DNA of 64,000 nucleotides from Tachypleus tridentatus (taxonomy: Eukaryota > Arthropoda > Merostomata > Xiphosura > Limulidae): assembly GCF_004210375.1 (NCBI RefSeq), contig NC_134833.1, forward strand, positions 17,415,396-17,479,395, in the 5' to 3' direction. Below the pieces are notes generated by a model, which was given only the letters and a program-made list of their open reading frames with translations, made no database searches and was not told the DNA's origin. Both the position numbers and the translations under genes were made by a program. Positions 12,389 to 23,977 of this stretch are shown here, one piece after another (the first letter of the stretch is position 1; each line of letters opens with the position of its first letter).

Positions 12389-13463
12389 TGTCTGTGTTGT
12401 TGTTTTTAAATCAATCAAGTTTATCACTGCTAGTTTTAAGTTACTTACAAAATCGATCGTTAATCTGAACGTATACATCTGAGTTCAGACCAGAAAACAA
12501 GTGTAACATTTCTATATTGAGTTATACAGTCAATAGTAGATTTCAAATGAGTAATGTTAACATCTGATCTATCACAAAAGCGACTGTAAGAAGAGAACAT
12601 AACATAAACATAAAAATAAAATAAATATTACTTTCGACTGTTTGTCATCTCCACATCTGCATTCATTGTCTTTTTGGTGAGATTACCGTTTGTCTTTTTT
12701 TATGAGGGAGAGAGGGATCGCAGTCGTAACCACATTACGCTTTATTCACCCCCCCCAAACAAAACAAAACTATATGAGAGCCAAATTCTCTCCTGGTTTT
12801 GATTTGCATAAGTATTCCATCTCTGAAAATCTGCAACTTTTTAGATATACGTAGTACTTTATGATGTATATACACATATCACATATGAATTATTCATTTT
12901 CAGAGAGATAAATGGGTATCCGTGCTTAAAACACGCTTAAATATTTTGTGCAAATAAGAAGATAAATTCTGGTTTAGAAAGATAAATAATTGACTTTATG
13001 TCAGTAGATGATACCATAACACTTTATAATTTCACAATACCACTAACCTGCAGTGCTTTATTATTAACACATAATAACCTATTCAGAAGTTTCGGATGAG
13101 TATAACCTAAGGGCCAAAACGTATCTACTTACTAGTTTATATACAACAAATTGTTAATTTAACAGTTTTTCCAGGTAGTTCAGCAACGCCTGACACAAAC
13201 AGAATTTTTCTAAAATCACAAGTGACAATGTTTATTTCTAGTTGAGGATTTCTTCTCTCTGTTCTTCATTCTTTATCAGAAATTCGCCCTAAAGTCTTCT
13301 CTATGAAAGGTATCGAGCTTTACCTATTTTACAGCTCGCTCGAACTATGAAACTGAAAATTCATGGTTCGCGACCCGCTGCCGTTACAAATTATCTCCGC
13401 GTTTGGAGCCGAGGGAGGGGGTATAAAAGTAATGATCGAATTCCACTGTTTGATTTGTTTCTC
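12389..13463. other. No gene seen
   Basis: Unique AT-rich sequence, including a C8 run near 12750. I could not recognise any exon, RNA or repeat. Confidence 0.6.
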
Positions 13464-13581
13464 TGTGTATGTGTGTTTTTATTATAGCAAAGCCACAATG
13501 GATCTGTTGTATCCACTGGGGGGAATCGAATCCCTGATTTTAGCGTCACAAATCCGAAGACATACCGCTGTCTTAGCGGGA
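13464..13581 (-). mobile_element. tRNA-derived SINE, family B
   Basis: Minus-strand copy with the GTATGTGTGTTTTTATTATA tail side, AGCAAAGCCACAATGG, inverted B-box text GGGAATCGAATCCC and tRNA 5' end TTAGCGGG. It lies almost directly against the family A copy at 13596. The short frames at 13363-13647 on both strands run through this SINE and are not genes. Confidence 0.8.
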
Positions 13582-13595
13582 GATATTTCTTTGCT

Positions 13596-13860
13596 TCTGA
13601 ATTTCGCACAAAACTGCATGAGGGCTATCTGCGCTAGCCGTCCCTAATTTAGCAGTGTAAGGCTAGATAAAAGGTAGCTAATTATCACCACCCACCGCCA
13701 ACTCTTAGACTGCTCTTTTACCAATGAATAGTGGGATTGACCGTAACGTTATAACTCCCTCAAGGCTGAAAGGGGAAACATATTTCGAGGGACGGGGATT
13801 CAACCCCTCGAACCCTCAGAGTACGAGTCGAGTGCTCTAACGACCTGGCTATGCCAGGCC
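13596..13860 (-). mobile_element. tRNA-derived SINE, family A
   Basis: Inverted full-length copy: GAATTTCGCACAAAACTGCA at the tail side, CACCACCCACCGCCAACTCT in the body and CTGGCTATGCCAGGCC at the head. It is moderately diverged, and I saw no clear target-site duplication. Confidence 0.88.
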
Positions 13861-14425
13861 TGACGACTGTTTGATCAGACAAGTGTTGTCAGTGTGGGCT
13901 TTTTGTTAGCTGCCTTTATTTTGATTTATCGGTTGGAAATTAGGGACGTCTGAGCGCATTTCGTTCTCTCGTAGCGTTGCTCGGAGATCATAAAAATAAT
14001 CTGTGAAAATGCGTTAGTGACGTCTCAGACAAAAGCGTCCAAGTGATCTGCCTTGACGCGCAATGTTCTGTGTTATACTTAATATGCATTATGAACTGCA
14101 CTGACTTTGTGAGTTAGTTTACTACAGTGTTTGCTGGTGAACTAATATACCCGGATGTGTTTTCATTATTTTAAGCCATTAATAACTAATTTAGAAATTC
14201 GTATAATCTTCAAGTGGTACTGATCACGTATAGACTTCAGAGTGGAGGGTGGCCCTCAGCTTTAGTAGAGACGGACCAGCCCCAGTTTCAGCTCCCAGTA
14301 AATTTCTATAGGTTTATGATTTTTTTAAAATCTGACGTAAATAACTATTAAGTTTTTAGGCGAAGATAAAAAAGAAAACGTTATGTGAGATGGCCATTAA
14401 ACTCTTTATTTCTACATTGCCCTCT
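13861..14425. other. No gene seen
   Basis: Somewhat less AT-rich than its surroundings, with text such as GTGACGTCTCAGACAAAAGC, but no frame or element was recognised. Confidence 0.5.
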
Positions 14426-14701
14426 GGGGCTTGTTATGGCCAGGTGGTTAAGGCACTCGACTCGTAATCTGAGGGTCGCGGGTTTGAATCCCCTTCAACT
14501 AAATAGGCTCGCCCTTTCAGCCGTGGTAGCATTATAATGTTAAGGTCAATCCCACTTTCTGTTGGTAAAAGAGTAGCTCACGAGTTTGAGGTGGGTGGTG
14601 ATGACTAGCTGCCTTCCCTCTAGCCTTACACTGTTAAATTATGGAAGACTAGCGCAAATAGCCCTCGTGTAGCTTTGCGCGAAATTCAAAACAAACAAAC
14701 A
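14426..14701 (+). mobile_element. tRNA-derived SINE, family A
   Basis: Full-length plus-strand copy with head GGGGCTTGTTATGGCCAGGT, anticodon-loop text CTCGTAA and tail CAAAACAAACAAAC. The substituted TTTGAATCC at the B box and GTTAAGGTC in the body mark it as inactive. Confidence 0.88.
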
Positions 14702-15090
14702 TTTATACACTAATTTCCACTGTGTTTTTCCCTTCTTTATATCGTACCTTGGCTTTCACTACATCAAAACAAGACTGGTTACCAGCTCTTTAATAGGGTA
14801 CCATGTCTCCGATCCCTCTCAGATTACGCTTCGAAGACAGTTTCTGACAAGGCAGATTCACTTCCTCTCATTACACCCTCTCACTGTTCACTCACACACA
14901 CTTTACTTACGCCGCTTATATCGCAGTAGCGGTTTGCCAAATTGTTAGAAATTATATTTTCAATTCCTGTGTTTTAATTTTGTAAACATATATTTAAATA
15001 TAAGTATAGGTTAAGTCACTACTTTTTTAAAGATTACGTCAATATTTGTGTTTGTTTTACAAACATGACCATGATTCCTTCAGTAAATGA

Positions 15091-15329
15091 TTGTTTGTTT
15101 GTTTTGAATTTCGCGCAAAGCTACACGTGGGTTATCTGCGCTAGCCGTCCCTAATTTAGCAGTGTAGGACTAGAGGGTAGGCAGCTAGTCATCACCATCC
15201 ACCGCCAACTGTTGGGTTACTCTTTTACAAACGAATAGTGGGATTGACCGTCACAATTTAACGCTCCTACGGCTGAAAGGGTGAGCATGTTTGATGTGAC
15301 CGGGATTTGAACCCGCGACCCGCAGATTT
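15091..15329 (-). mobile_element. SINE family A, 5'-truncated, with TSD
   Basis: Inverted copy running from the TTGTTTGTTTGTTTTGAATT tail to the B-box region (GGGATTTGAACCCGCGACC), where it stops short of the tRNA 5' half. AGTAAATGA occurs exactly at 15082-15090 and 15330-15338, a 9-bp duplication. The truncation therefore arose during insertion, as in target-primed reverse transcription with incomplete second-strand synthesis. Confidence 0.88.
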
Positions 15330-15338
15330 AGTAAATGA

Positions 15339-15874
15339 ACAGAATATCTTTATTTCTAGAAGCTCCATCCATCCAGACAGAGAGAGGAAAGTTGGTAGCT
15401 AATATCAACGTTTCAATCTCCAAGCTTGCTGGAGTTCGAATTACAGTTATCTAGGAAAGTGTATCGTCAGAAAGCCAGTCGTTCGCTGTGTAGAAAGAAC
15501 AAAATGTAGTGTTTCCATCTTATTGCACAGATGAAATGCCGAGATATACCGAGCTTTGATGTTGATCTACTGTAGATACAAACGGTAATACTTGTACAAG
15601 TAGATTCTTCACGTTCGAGCGCACCGAGAACTTCATCGTTAGAGGTGTTAAATAGATCAAAGGTTCCGAAAAAATATACACTTCCTCCTTGTTGTTGTGT
15701 CTCACCATCCCTAAGTTATGTTTAGTAGCAAGAACACCCGCGCCCACTTAGGTCAGACACACAGTTCCTGTTACACTGAACTAAGTCAGGAAATGTGAGA
15801 TTTTGGAAGCTCGTCCAGCGTGCGAAAAAAGTTTTGAAATCGAATCATTTTAAAATTTGTTCTTTCGAAGACCT
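15339..15874. other. No gene seen
   Basis: A 75-residue minus frame at 15520-15747 resembles no family I know and has no supporting neighbour, so I leave it as chance. Confidence 0.5.
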
Positions 15875-15997
15875 ATTGTTTGTTTTAAAGCACAAAACTG
15901 TATAATGAGCTAGCTGTTCTGTGCCCACAACAAGAATCGAATCCATAATTTTAGCTTTGCCAGATCTTAAGGTTATAGCTAAGCCAATGAGGGACCT
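15875..15997 (-). mobile_element. SINE family C, degraded
   Basis: Inverted tRNA-like repeat: TTTAAAGCACAAAACTGTAT, GTTCTGTGCCCACAACAAG, the inverted B-box text GAATCGAATCC, then GCTAAGCCAATGAGGGACC. The order matches better copies at 32036 and 54514. It is heavily mutated. Confidence 0.6.
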
Positions 15998-16119
15998 TAA
16001 ATCTCTAAAACTTAATTTTGCCTTTATAACCAAGCACGGAGGAGTTATCCACGTGGAACGTCGTGATTCGTAGGTTTGTGATGATGTCTTGGTGCTTTAC
16101 GTGTTATTCATTTTATCAA

Positions 16120-16385
16120 GGACCGCCATGGCCAGGTAGATTATGCATCGTAATCTGAGGGTCGCGGGTTCGAATCTCTGTCACACCAAACATGTTCGCC
16201 CTTTTAGCCGTGGGGACGTTGTAATGTGACGGTCAATTTCACTATTCGTTGGCAAAAGAGTATCCCAAGAGTTGGTGGTGGGTGATGAGGTCCAGCTGCC
16301 TTCCCTCTAGTCTTATACTGCTAAATTAAGGACGGCAAGCGCAGATAGCCCTCGTCTAGCCTTACGCGAAATTCAAAACAAACCA
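16120..16385 (+). mobile_element. tRNA-derived SINE, family A
   Basis: The head GACCGCCATGGCCAGGTAGA has a short deletion in the anticodon-arm region. The B box GGTTCGAATCT is present. The tail AAAACAAACC leads straight into a family B copy. Confidence 0.87.
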
Positions 16386-16389
16386 AAGC

Positions 16390-16511
16390 TACGACATATG
16401 ACAGCTGTAAGCCTACGGATTTGAAAGGCTAAAATCAGGGATTCAATTCCTCTCGGCGAACTCAAGAAATAGTCTGATGTGGCTTTGCTATAAGAAAACA
16501 CACACACACGT
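16390..16511 (+). mobile_element. SINE family B, adjacent to family A copy
   Basis: Plus-strand copy with ACGGATTTG, GGCTAAAATCAGGGATTCAA at the T-arm position, GATGTGGCTTTGCTATAAGA and a tail of ACACACACAC. It lies tail-to-head against the preceding family A element. The frame at 16477-16734 begins inside this SINE and is not considered a gene. Confidence 0.8.
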
Positions 16512-17084
16512 CATGAATATAATATTTGTTTATCGATTAAATAAACGCTTGTATTGTTTACGTAATTACCACAGAAAAGTTCAAACTAAACATTGTTCTG
16601 TCTTGCAAATTTGCACATCGGTGGTAAATTGGTTAAGAATCTTTCCACTCCAGTGCTCATTCAGTTTTTTTTCTCCGGCTCTGCTTAGACCAAACTATAA
16701 TGGTTTCTGTTTAAAGTTAAAGTTGTTTATGTAACGAATTTCACTCCATTTACTTTCACAATTACAGCAAGCAATGTCAATAAACCGGTTTACTGCCACG
16801 GTAACAACCGATTATTGCACTCAAACTAATTTATCCGTGTATGAAAATTCATTCTTAATTAATGCATGTATGTGTGTGTGTAGAGGCTCGTTCCTGTGAT
16901 GAATCTTATTTCTGTCAAACTTGCTCAGCCCGTGGCTGATAAAAAAACGATAATTTGTGGAAATTACCGTATTAGTAATAGGATATGGCATACATCGAAA
17001 CGTGTACGTAATATATAAATCAAATTACTTTAACTTGTGGACAACGAGCATCTATCTAAACGTGTACATAAGATAGAAATTAAA
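16512..17084. other. No gene seen
   Basis: AT-rich unique sequence with a short (TG)n run near 16869. No feature is supported. Confidence 0.55.
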
Positions 17085-17181
17085 TTGCTGTGGGCTATCC
17101 GTGCTCTGCCCACCACGGGTATCAAAACCCGGATTTTAACGTTGTAAGTCTGCAGACATACCGCTGAGCCACTGGGGGACC
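17085..17181 (-). mobile_element. SINE family C
   Basis: Inverted copy: GGGCTATCCGTGCTCTGCCC, ACCACGGGTATCAAAACCCG over the T arm, then GACATACCGCTGAGCCACTG at the tRNA 5' side. The LINE-like tail is missing or mutated at the left. Confidence 0.8.
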
Positions 17182-18112
17182 GTAAATTAAATTACTTTAA
17201 CTGATTTTTATTGCCAGTTTTTATATAAATAATTGAGTTCGTACAGAACAGTTACGTTCATCAGTACTCGTTTTGTCCGCTGTTGGTTTAGAGGAACTGC
17301 TTTCATTGCTGTTTTCTTAATTTAATATTTTATGTAAAATTTTAAGTAAAAGGAAATTTTATAAAGCATTAAAATCTCATGTATTTGTATATGTATATAT
17401 CTATGTATGAGTAGGTATACGCATGCGTGTTTATAATATATAAAATTAAATTATTTTAACTAGGGTACATCTGAACATCTACGTGATCTATAACACAACA
17501 AATGTAAAACATTTTAAAATAAAGTTCACGAAGAAGGAACAGGAACACCCAAAGTAAGGGAACAAGGTAGGAATGGGCGGGCTGATAATATAACAACATT
17601 TGGCGTTTTTTGACATGGTGGAACCCTGAAATAGATATGACTATAGTTTTACCCATTTCTAATTTGTGTGCTTTTTGATAGTTATTCAAAGTAAATGAGA
17701 TGTATATATAGTTAAAGTTTTCTGTTGTAAACAGTGTTTCAGCAACCAACTACAGATATATGTATGCAACAAAGTTACATGAACACTAACGAAGTGCACG
17801 GCATCTCAAGGGGAGTGTGTGATGTTGACATGAAGCTTTCATAATCACTCTTTGCTTGTGCACATTATAGCTATCTAAATGGCAAAGTATGTGCAAAATA
17901 ATAAGATTAAAACCACAGATTTTTGTAACTTTTAAGTTTAATGAGCACTTAGAAAGGATTAGCTATTGATAAAATTCAATTGAAGTCTTTAATTGGATCA
18001 ATGCTGAAAGTAAAACACGAAGTGGAATGGGTGGAACTTTGGGCGGGACGATGACCACATTCACTTTGAGGTTGAACTGTGTCAAAAAAACAAAACAAAA
18101 CAATAAGCGTTA
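17182..18112. other. No gene seen
   Basis: 931 bp of AT-rich sequence. Minus-strand frames of 97 residues (17456-17749) and 71 residues (17976-18191) have no recognisable domain, and the second overlaps the SINE at 18113. Confidence 0.55.
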
Positions 18113-18386
18113 GGCCTGGCATAGCCAGTTGGTTAAGGCTCGTAATCCGAGGGTCGTTGGTTCGAATCCCTGTCACACCAAACATGCTCACTCTTTCAGC
18201 CGTGAGGGCATTATTATGTGACAGTCAATCCCATTATTCGTTGGTAATAGAGTATCCCAAGAGTTGGCGGTGGGTGGTGATGACTAGCTGCCTTCCCTTT
18301 AGTCTTAAACTGCTAAATTAGAGATGGCTAGCGCAGATAGCCTTCGTGTAGCTTTGCGTGAAATTAAAAAAAGAAACAAACAAACC
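18113..18386 (+). mobile_element. tRNA-derived SINE, family A
   Basis: The head GGCCTGGCATAGCCAGTTGG lacks part of the anticodon arm. The B box GGTTCGAATCC is intact, and the tail GAAACAAACAAACC ends at 18386. Both open frames over this interval are SINE sequence. Confidence 0.88.
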
Positions 18387-19930
18387 ACTAAGTGATATAA
18401 TATTATCTCACCCACTCCTACCTTGTTTCCTTACTTTTTAGTTCTCGTGTTCGCACTACCTAATTTACTATTTAAATATTTTTGGACTTGTCTCATGACA
18501 GTTTTTGGTATTAAGTCTTGAGACTTACTGGGCTCGAGACCTCTCCTTCTTGTAACCATCTCCAGACATTTTCTGGATTTTTTTTTTCTGATATGTTTGG
18601 CTTAGAGTTTTCATTGGCTAGATTAATGGCTAAGATTTGTTTCACATATTTAGCATATGGTTCTAATGTTATTTGTAGTTTTGCCATAAAAACGTTTCCA
18701 GATTATGAACATAATATTTTATCTCGTCTTGCGTCTTTGAAAGGCTTGTAAAAACAACAACACAGTTTCAGGTACAACCACAAATGTCAATAGGTCACAC
18801 GTAACTCAACATTATTGTTGTCAGTCCAGACTGTTCGTGTCACATTTCGGCAGTGGTAACATTCGTCCTCACCCGAGATTCTCTTGTCTTTTGCAGCGAC
18901 TGCTATGGTAGAATTGCTTTGTCCAACACAGTCAGATGTATAGAGAACTAACAAGCTCGATTTCAAAGGTTAGAATCTAATTTAGATCTAGAGCATCTAC
19001 ATAGTTCACGTTTGTTTATTTTTTTTTCTTTAATCTATCTGATCATGTAGCGCGCGCGCAATCAATCGTGCACCGGCTACTAGTGTATTATTGGCTCGTT
19101 AGTAATATTGCAAAATAATAATTATTATTACCAAGGTTATAAGTAAAATAAAGAAAAACTCTTTTAGAGCCAAGGCAGCATAATTCCATTATGTGTATTT
19201 AGGTTTGCACAATGCAGGAGAGAGCTAAGCCTTTTCTACATTGTTAGACAGTGAGGTTGTCAAGTTCGTATTCTTGTGGAATGTTTGTTTTTACTACACC
19301 GACTTCCCCAAGTAATTTGGTAGCTCGTTACTTTGTATCTGGTTTGTTTAGTACTTAACAGTGTGTGTATGCATATAAAGTTTTGTTTACATGCTGTTTG
19401 CAATGTGTTTGATATATTATTATGTTTTGCACATATGACTCCTTCCTGCTGTAACCGCTACAGTATTCATGATGTGACTGTTAACTCATGGATAACTAGC
19501 ACTGCAGATAAATAATTGTCTTATCTGAGTAAATAGCAGATAAAATCAAATACCATTATTACGTTTGTTTACACGTATCGATTTTTTTTGTTTCTTTGCG
19601 AAGCACGTGTACTTTTATGTGCACAGTAATGTTGACTTCACACGCGTAGTAAACAGATGAACGGTCAGTTTCCTTTATTTTTAATAGCAACGCAACGCAG
19701 AAAAATTCTTGATAAATGTAATTCGCTCGCGTCATTGTCATCTTCTGATTATTTCACGTTTGAACTCATTGTTGGTGACAACACTCGAGTGTAGACGTGA
19801 TTTAGCTGCTGGAATATGTTGTCATGTTGTCAACCTGAGGGATGTGGTATAAAGAATAAAATATAAAAAAAAAATGAATAAAAATTCTGTCCTAACAGTG
19901 CCATGTTAGTGTACATACATACGTCACAGA
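18387..19930. other. No gene seen
   Basis: Unique sequence, duplicated from 18661 onwards. Open frames at 18518-18751, 19333-19515 and 19559-19741 match no family I recognise. The 60-residue plus frame is identical in the other copy at 26017, as expected of a duplicate. Confidence 0.5.
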
Positions 19931-20031
19931 CCTAGATGCTCGGCGATGAGATTGTGGGCTTATAACATTAAGTTTCTGGTTTTAATACTCTCGGTAAGCA
20001 AATAACTCATTGTGTAGCTGTGTTCGCAGCA
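19931..20031 (+). mobile_element. SINE family C, degraded (left copy)
   Basis: Plus-strand remnant: CTCGGCGATGAGATTGTGGG, GGTTTTAATACTC at the B-box position, CATTGTGTAGCTGTGTTCGC at the 3' end. It is repeated at 26615-26714 in the duplicate block. Confidence 0.55.
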
Positions 20032-20099
20032 ACGCGATAAACAGCAACAGAGTTTTATATATAGGTGTATCTAATTCTTAAATAACTTATACTTGGGGT

Positions 20100-20386
20100 G
20101 GTCCGGCATGGCCAAGCGCGTAAGGCGTGCGACTCGTAATTCGAGGACGCGGGTTCGAGCCTGCGTCGCGCCACACATGCTCGCCCTTCCAGCCGTGGGG
20201 GCGTTATAATGTGACGGTCAATCCCACTATTCGTTGGTAAAAGAGTAGCCAAAGAGTTGGCGGTGGGTGGTGATGACTAGCTGCCTTCCCTCTAGTCTTA
20301 CACTGCTAAATTAGGGACGGCTAGCACAGATAGCCCTCGAGTAGCTTTGTGCGAAATTCAAAAACAGACAAACAAACAAACAAACA
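20100..20386 (+). mobile_element. SINE family A, GCGTAAGG subfamily (left copy)
   Basis: The head GGTCCGGCATGGCCAAGCGC is followed by GTAAGGCGTGCGACTCGTAA, a variant shared with 26783, 32244 and 36980, and GGTTCGAGCCTGC replaces the usual B box. The body is complete, with tail AAACAGACAAACAAAC. The 65-residue minus frame across it is spurious. Confidence 0.9.
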
Positions 20387-20387
20387 A

Positions 20388-20521
20388 GCGAGCATGGCTA
20401 GGTGGTTAGGGGTCGCTCGACTCGTAATGTATAGGTTCGATTCCTCGTCCATTCATACGTACTCGCCCTATAAAATGTGAAGGTGTTATAATGTGACCGT
20501 CAATCCCATTATTTGTTGCCT
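20388..20521 (+). mobile_element. SINE family A, 3'-truncated (left copy)
   Basis: The tRNA-like head GAGCATGGCTAGGTGGTTAG and B box GGTTCGATTCC are followed by about 70 bp of body (GTTATAATGTGACCGTCAAT), then a break. It sits directly on the tail of the preceding SINE. Confidence 0.8.
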
Positions 20522-20534
20522 CTCCTTTCTAAAC

Positions 20535-20780
20535 GGTCCGGCATGGCCAGGTGATTAAGGCATTCGATTCCTAATCCGAGGGTCGCGAGTTCGAATCCCC
20601 GTTACATCAAACATGCTCGCCATTTCAGCCGTGGGGGATGTTATAACGCGTGGCCAATCTCACTATTCGTTGGTAAAAGTAGTCCAAGAGTTAGCCGTGG
20701 GTGGTGATGACTAGCTGCCCTTCACTGCTCAGTTAGGGATAGCTTGCGCAGAAAGACCTTGTATAGCTTCCGAAATAAAA
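20535..20780 (+). mobile_element. SINE family A (left copy)
   Basis: Third SINE of a head-to-tail trio within 700 bp. The head is GGTCCGGCATGGCCAGGTGA and the B box GTTCGAATCC. The body has deletions around the GACTAGCTGCC region, and the 3' end is degraded (GTATAGCTTCCGAAATAAAA). Confidence 0.85.
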
Positions 20781-21469
20781 GCTTATAAATTAGTCAATGC
20801 TGAACCTTGCGTGATTTTGAACGATTTTTTTCTATCAACCCGAAATCACCTAAAGCATTTGTGCCTCGCTTTCCCAGCCTTAAAACACTTCCAAACATTC
20901 ACTTAAAGGATCATTAAACCTATCGATTAGCTTCGATTTTTGAAACCCAATCTAAAATCTGAAGATTTGAAGAGATAATAAAAAAAATATAGACTGGTTA
21001 AAAAATCAGAAAGGGCAGTTCTGTTTGTGGATTCTTCCAGCTACCTCAGGAATACGGATATTATCTTAAATCATTCAGTTCATTTTCTTAAGTAACAATT
21101 TATCGTTTATGAGATAACATTACCACAAACATTCGTATTACACATGAATAAGCACGGCGGACTTTACAAAGAAATATTCAGGTTTTACGACCTTCAGGCT
21201 CTGCCACCTTTTAAATTTATGGTTGACTAAAAAATCCGCAAACCGAATGCTCCGTTACGTCTGATGGTTTAGTGAATCTTTATTCGCCATCTGGAAGCTC
21301 TGAGTTTGTGTATCTGATTCTTATGTTACAGAATACTTTTACTTAATTAATAGAAATTTAACAGTAGTTCAAAGAAAAAGAGATTTCAACCTTATTGTTA
21401 CGGCTAGTTTGATGTAAAAAAAATTCTTACATTGGATAGTAAAAAAAATGTTGCCTTCTGCTGTTGCAT
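20781..21469. other. No gene seen
   Basis: Unique sequence, duplicated at about 27461-28147, without a supported gene. Confidence 0.5.
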
Positions 21470-21581
21470 TTTATTAAACACAAAGCTACACAGTGGGTTA
21501 TCTGTGCTCTGCCCACCATGGATATCGAAACTGGTATTCTGGCGTTCTAAGTCTTCAAACATACCGCTATGCCACGGGGGA
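21470..21581 (-). mobile_element. SINE family C (left copy)
   Basis: Inverted copy: TTATTAAACACAAAGCTACA, GTGCTCTGCCCACCATGG, GATATCGAAACTGG over the T arm, CATACCGCTATGCCACGGGG at the tRNA end. The frames at 21404-21697 and 21432-21626 run through it and are not genes. Confidence 0.8.
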
Positions 21582-21914
21582 CTTATCTTCTGCAGAATGT
21601 TCCACAGCCTGCTTATATACTTCTGACGTCGATGAATTCTTTTATTTTTAAAGCATTTCGAGCTAATTTGTAATTTCAAGGTGTTACTTGTGGCCAAATC
21701 TAATAGGAAAGTCAGTTTTTAGTGTTTTGGTTAATATACAATAAAGTTAATTCAACTTTCACCCGTTATAACTATAGGGATGTACATATACGTTATAAAT
21801 ATATAGGTTATAAATAAAAGTACAAATTTAAAATAGAAAAGTTTTTATAACTACCAAACAACTATTACTACTATTATATAATACGATATCAACTCATAAT
21901 ATTCGAAAACAACA

Positions 21915-23553
21915 CATACAACATATATAGAAATATATTATACAGGGAACGAGTCCGGCTATACAACATATATAGAAATATATTATACAGGGAACGAGTC
22001 CGGCTATACAACAACATATAGAAATATATTATACAGGAAACGAGCCCGGCTATACAACATATATAGAAATATATTATACAGGGAACGAGTCCGGCTATAC
22101 AACATATATAGAAATATATTATACAGGGAAAAAGTCCGGCTATACAACATATATAGAAATATATTATACAGGGAACGAGTCCGGCTATACAACATATATA
22201 GAAATATATTATACAGGGAACGAGTCCAGCTATACAACATATATACAAATATATTATACAGGGAACGAGTCCAGCTATACAGCATATATACAAATATATT
22301 ATACAGGGAACGAGTCCAGCTATACAACATATATACAAATATATTATACAGGGAACGAGTCCGGCTATACAACATATATACAAATATATTATACAGGGAA
22401 CGAGTCCGGCTATACAACATATATACAAATATATTATACAGGGAACGAGTCCAGTTATACAACATATATATAGAAATATATTATACAGGGAACGAGTCCG
22501 GCTATACAACATATATACAAATATATTATACAGGGAACGAGTCCAGTTATACAACATATATACAAATATATTATACAGGGAACGAGTCCGGCTATACAAC
22601 ATATATACAAATATATTATACAGGGAACGAGTCCGGCTATACAACATATATAGAAATATATTATACAGGGAACGAGTCCGGCTATATAACATATATACAA
22701 ATATATTATACAGGAACGAGTCGGCTATACAACATATATAGATATATATTATACAGGGAACGAGTCCGGCTATACAACATATATAGAAATATATTATACA
22801 GGGAACGAGTCCGGCTATACAACATATATACAAATATATTATACAGGGAACGAGTCCGGCTATACAACATATATACAAATATGTTATACAAAGAACGAGT
22901 CTGGCTATACAACATATATAGAAATATATTATACAGGGAACGAGTCCGGCTATACAACATATATAGAAATATATTATACAGGGAACGAGTCCGGCTATAC
23001 AACATATATACAAATATATTATACAGGGAACGAGTCCGGCTATACAACATATATAGAAATATATTATACAGGGAACGAGTCCGGCTATATAACATATATA
23101 CAAATATATTATACAGGGAACGAGTCCGGCTATACAACATATATAGACATATATATATACAGGGAACGAGTCCGGCTATACAACGTATATAGAAATATAT
23201 TATAGAGGGAACGAGTCCGGCTATACAACATATATACAAATATGTTATACAGGAACGAGTCCAGCTATACAACATATATAGAAATATATTATAGAGGAAC
23301 GAGTCCAGCTATACAACATATATACAAATATTTTATACAGGGAACGAGTCCGGCCATACAACATATATACAAATCTATTATACAGGGAACGAGTCCAGCT
23401 ATACAGCATATATAGAAATATATTATACAGGGAACGAGTCCGGCTATACAACATATATAAAAATATATTATACAGGGAACGAGTCCGGCTATACAACATA
23501 TATACAAATATATTATACAGGAACGAGTCCAGTTATACAACATATATAGAATT
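21915..23553 (+). repeat. 45-bp minisatellite, about 36 units (left copy)
   Basis: The unit is TATACAACATATATAGAAAT plus ATATTATACAGGGAACGAGT and CCGGC, 45 bp. Common variants are ACATATATACAAAT and CCAGC. Because the unit is 15 codons, two minus-strand frames stay open and give 15-residue peptides (YICCIAGLVPCIIYL-like). In this copy single-base deletions split those frames into 81-404 residues. I regard none as a gene. Confidence 0.97.
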
Positions 23554-23736
23554 ACATGTCAAAACTATGGTTGGTCTGTAATCGGAGAGATAAGTGTAAC
23601 GAATTACATGTAAAACTGTGGTAATACTTATATTAGAGAGATAGTGTAACAACTTATTTTAAGAAATGTGGTTGTTCTCACGTCGAAGATTTCAACAAAT
23701 TTGAAGTATCATTCAGAAGCTCACTACCAGATACTT

Positions 23737-23977
23737 CGGCCGGTTGGTTAGCGCGTTCGACTTGTAATCTGCTAGTCGAGGGTTCGAATCTCCGTCTCAT
23801 CAAACATGCTCGCCCTTTTAGGCTTGGGGACGTTATAATTTTACGGTTAATCTCATTATCCACTGGTGAAGAACAGCCCAGTTGTTGCGCTTTCCCTCCA
23901 GAGTTTACAGCTAAATTAGAGACAACGGCCAGCCCAGATAGCCCTCGTGTTGCTTGACACGAAACTCGAAACAAACC
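23737..23977 (+). mobile_element. SINE family A, divergent (left copy)
   Basis: The head CGGCCGGTTGGTTAGCGCGT is followed by CTTGTAATCTG and B box GGTTCGAATCT. The body is shortened, with a missing GGCGGTGGGTGGTGATGA segment, and the end reads GAAACTCGAAACAAACC. The 98-residue minus frame here is SINE-derived. Confidence 0.85.
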
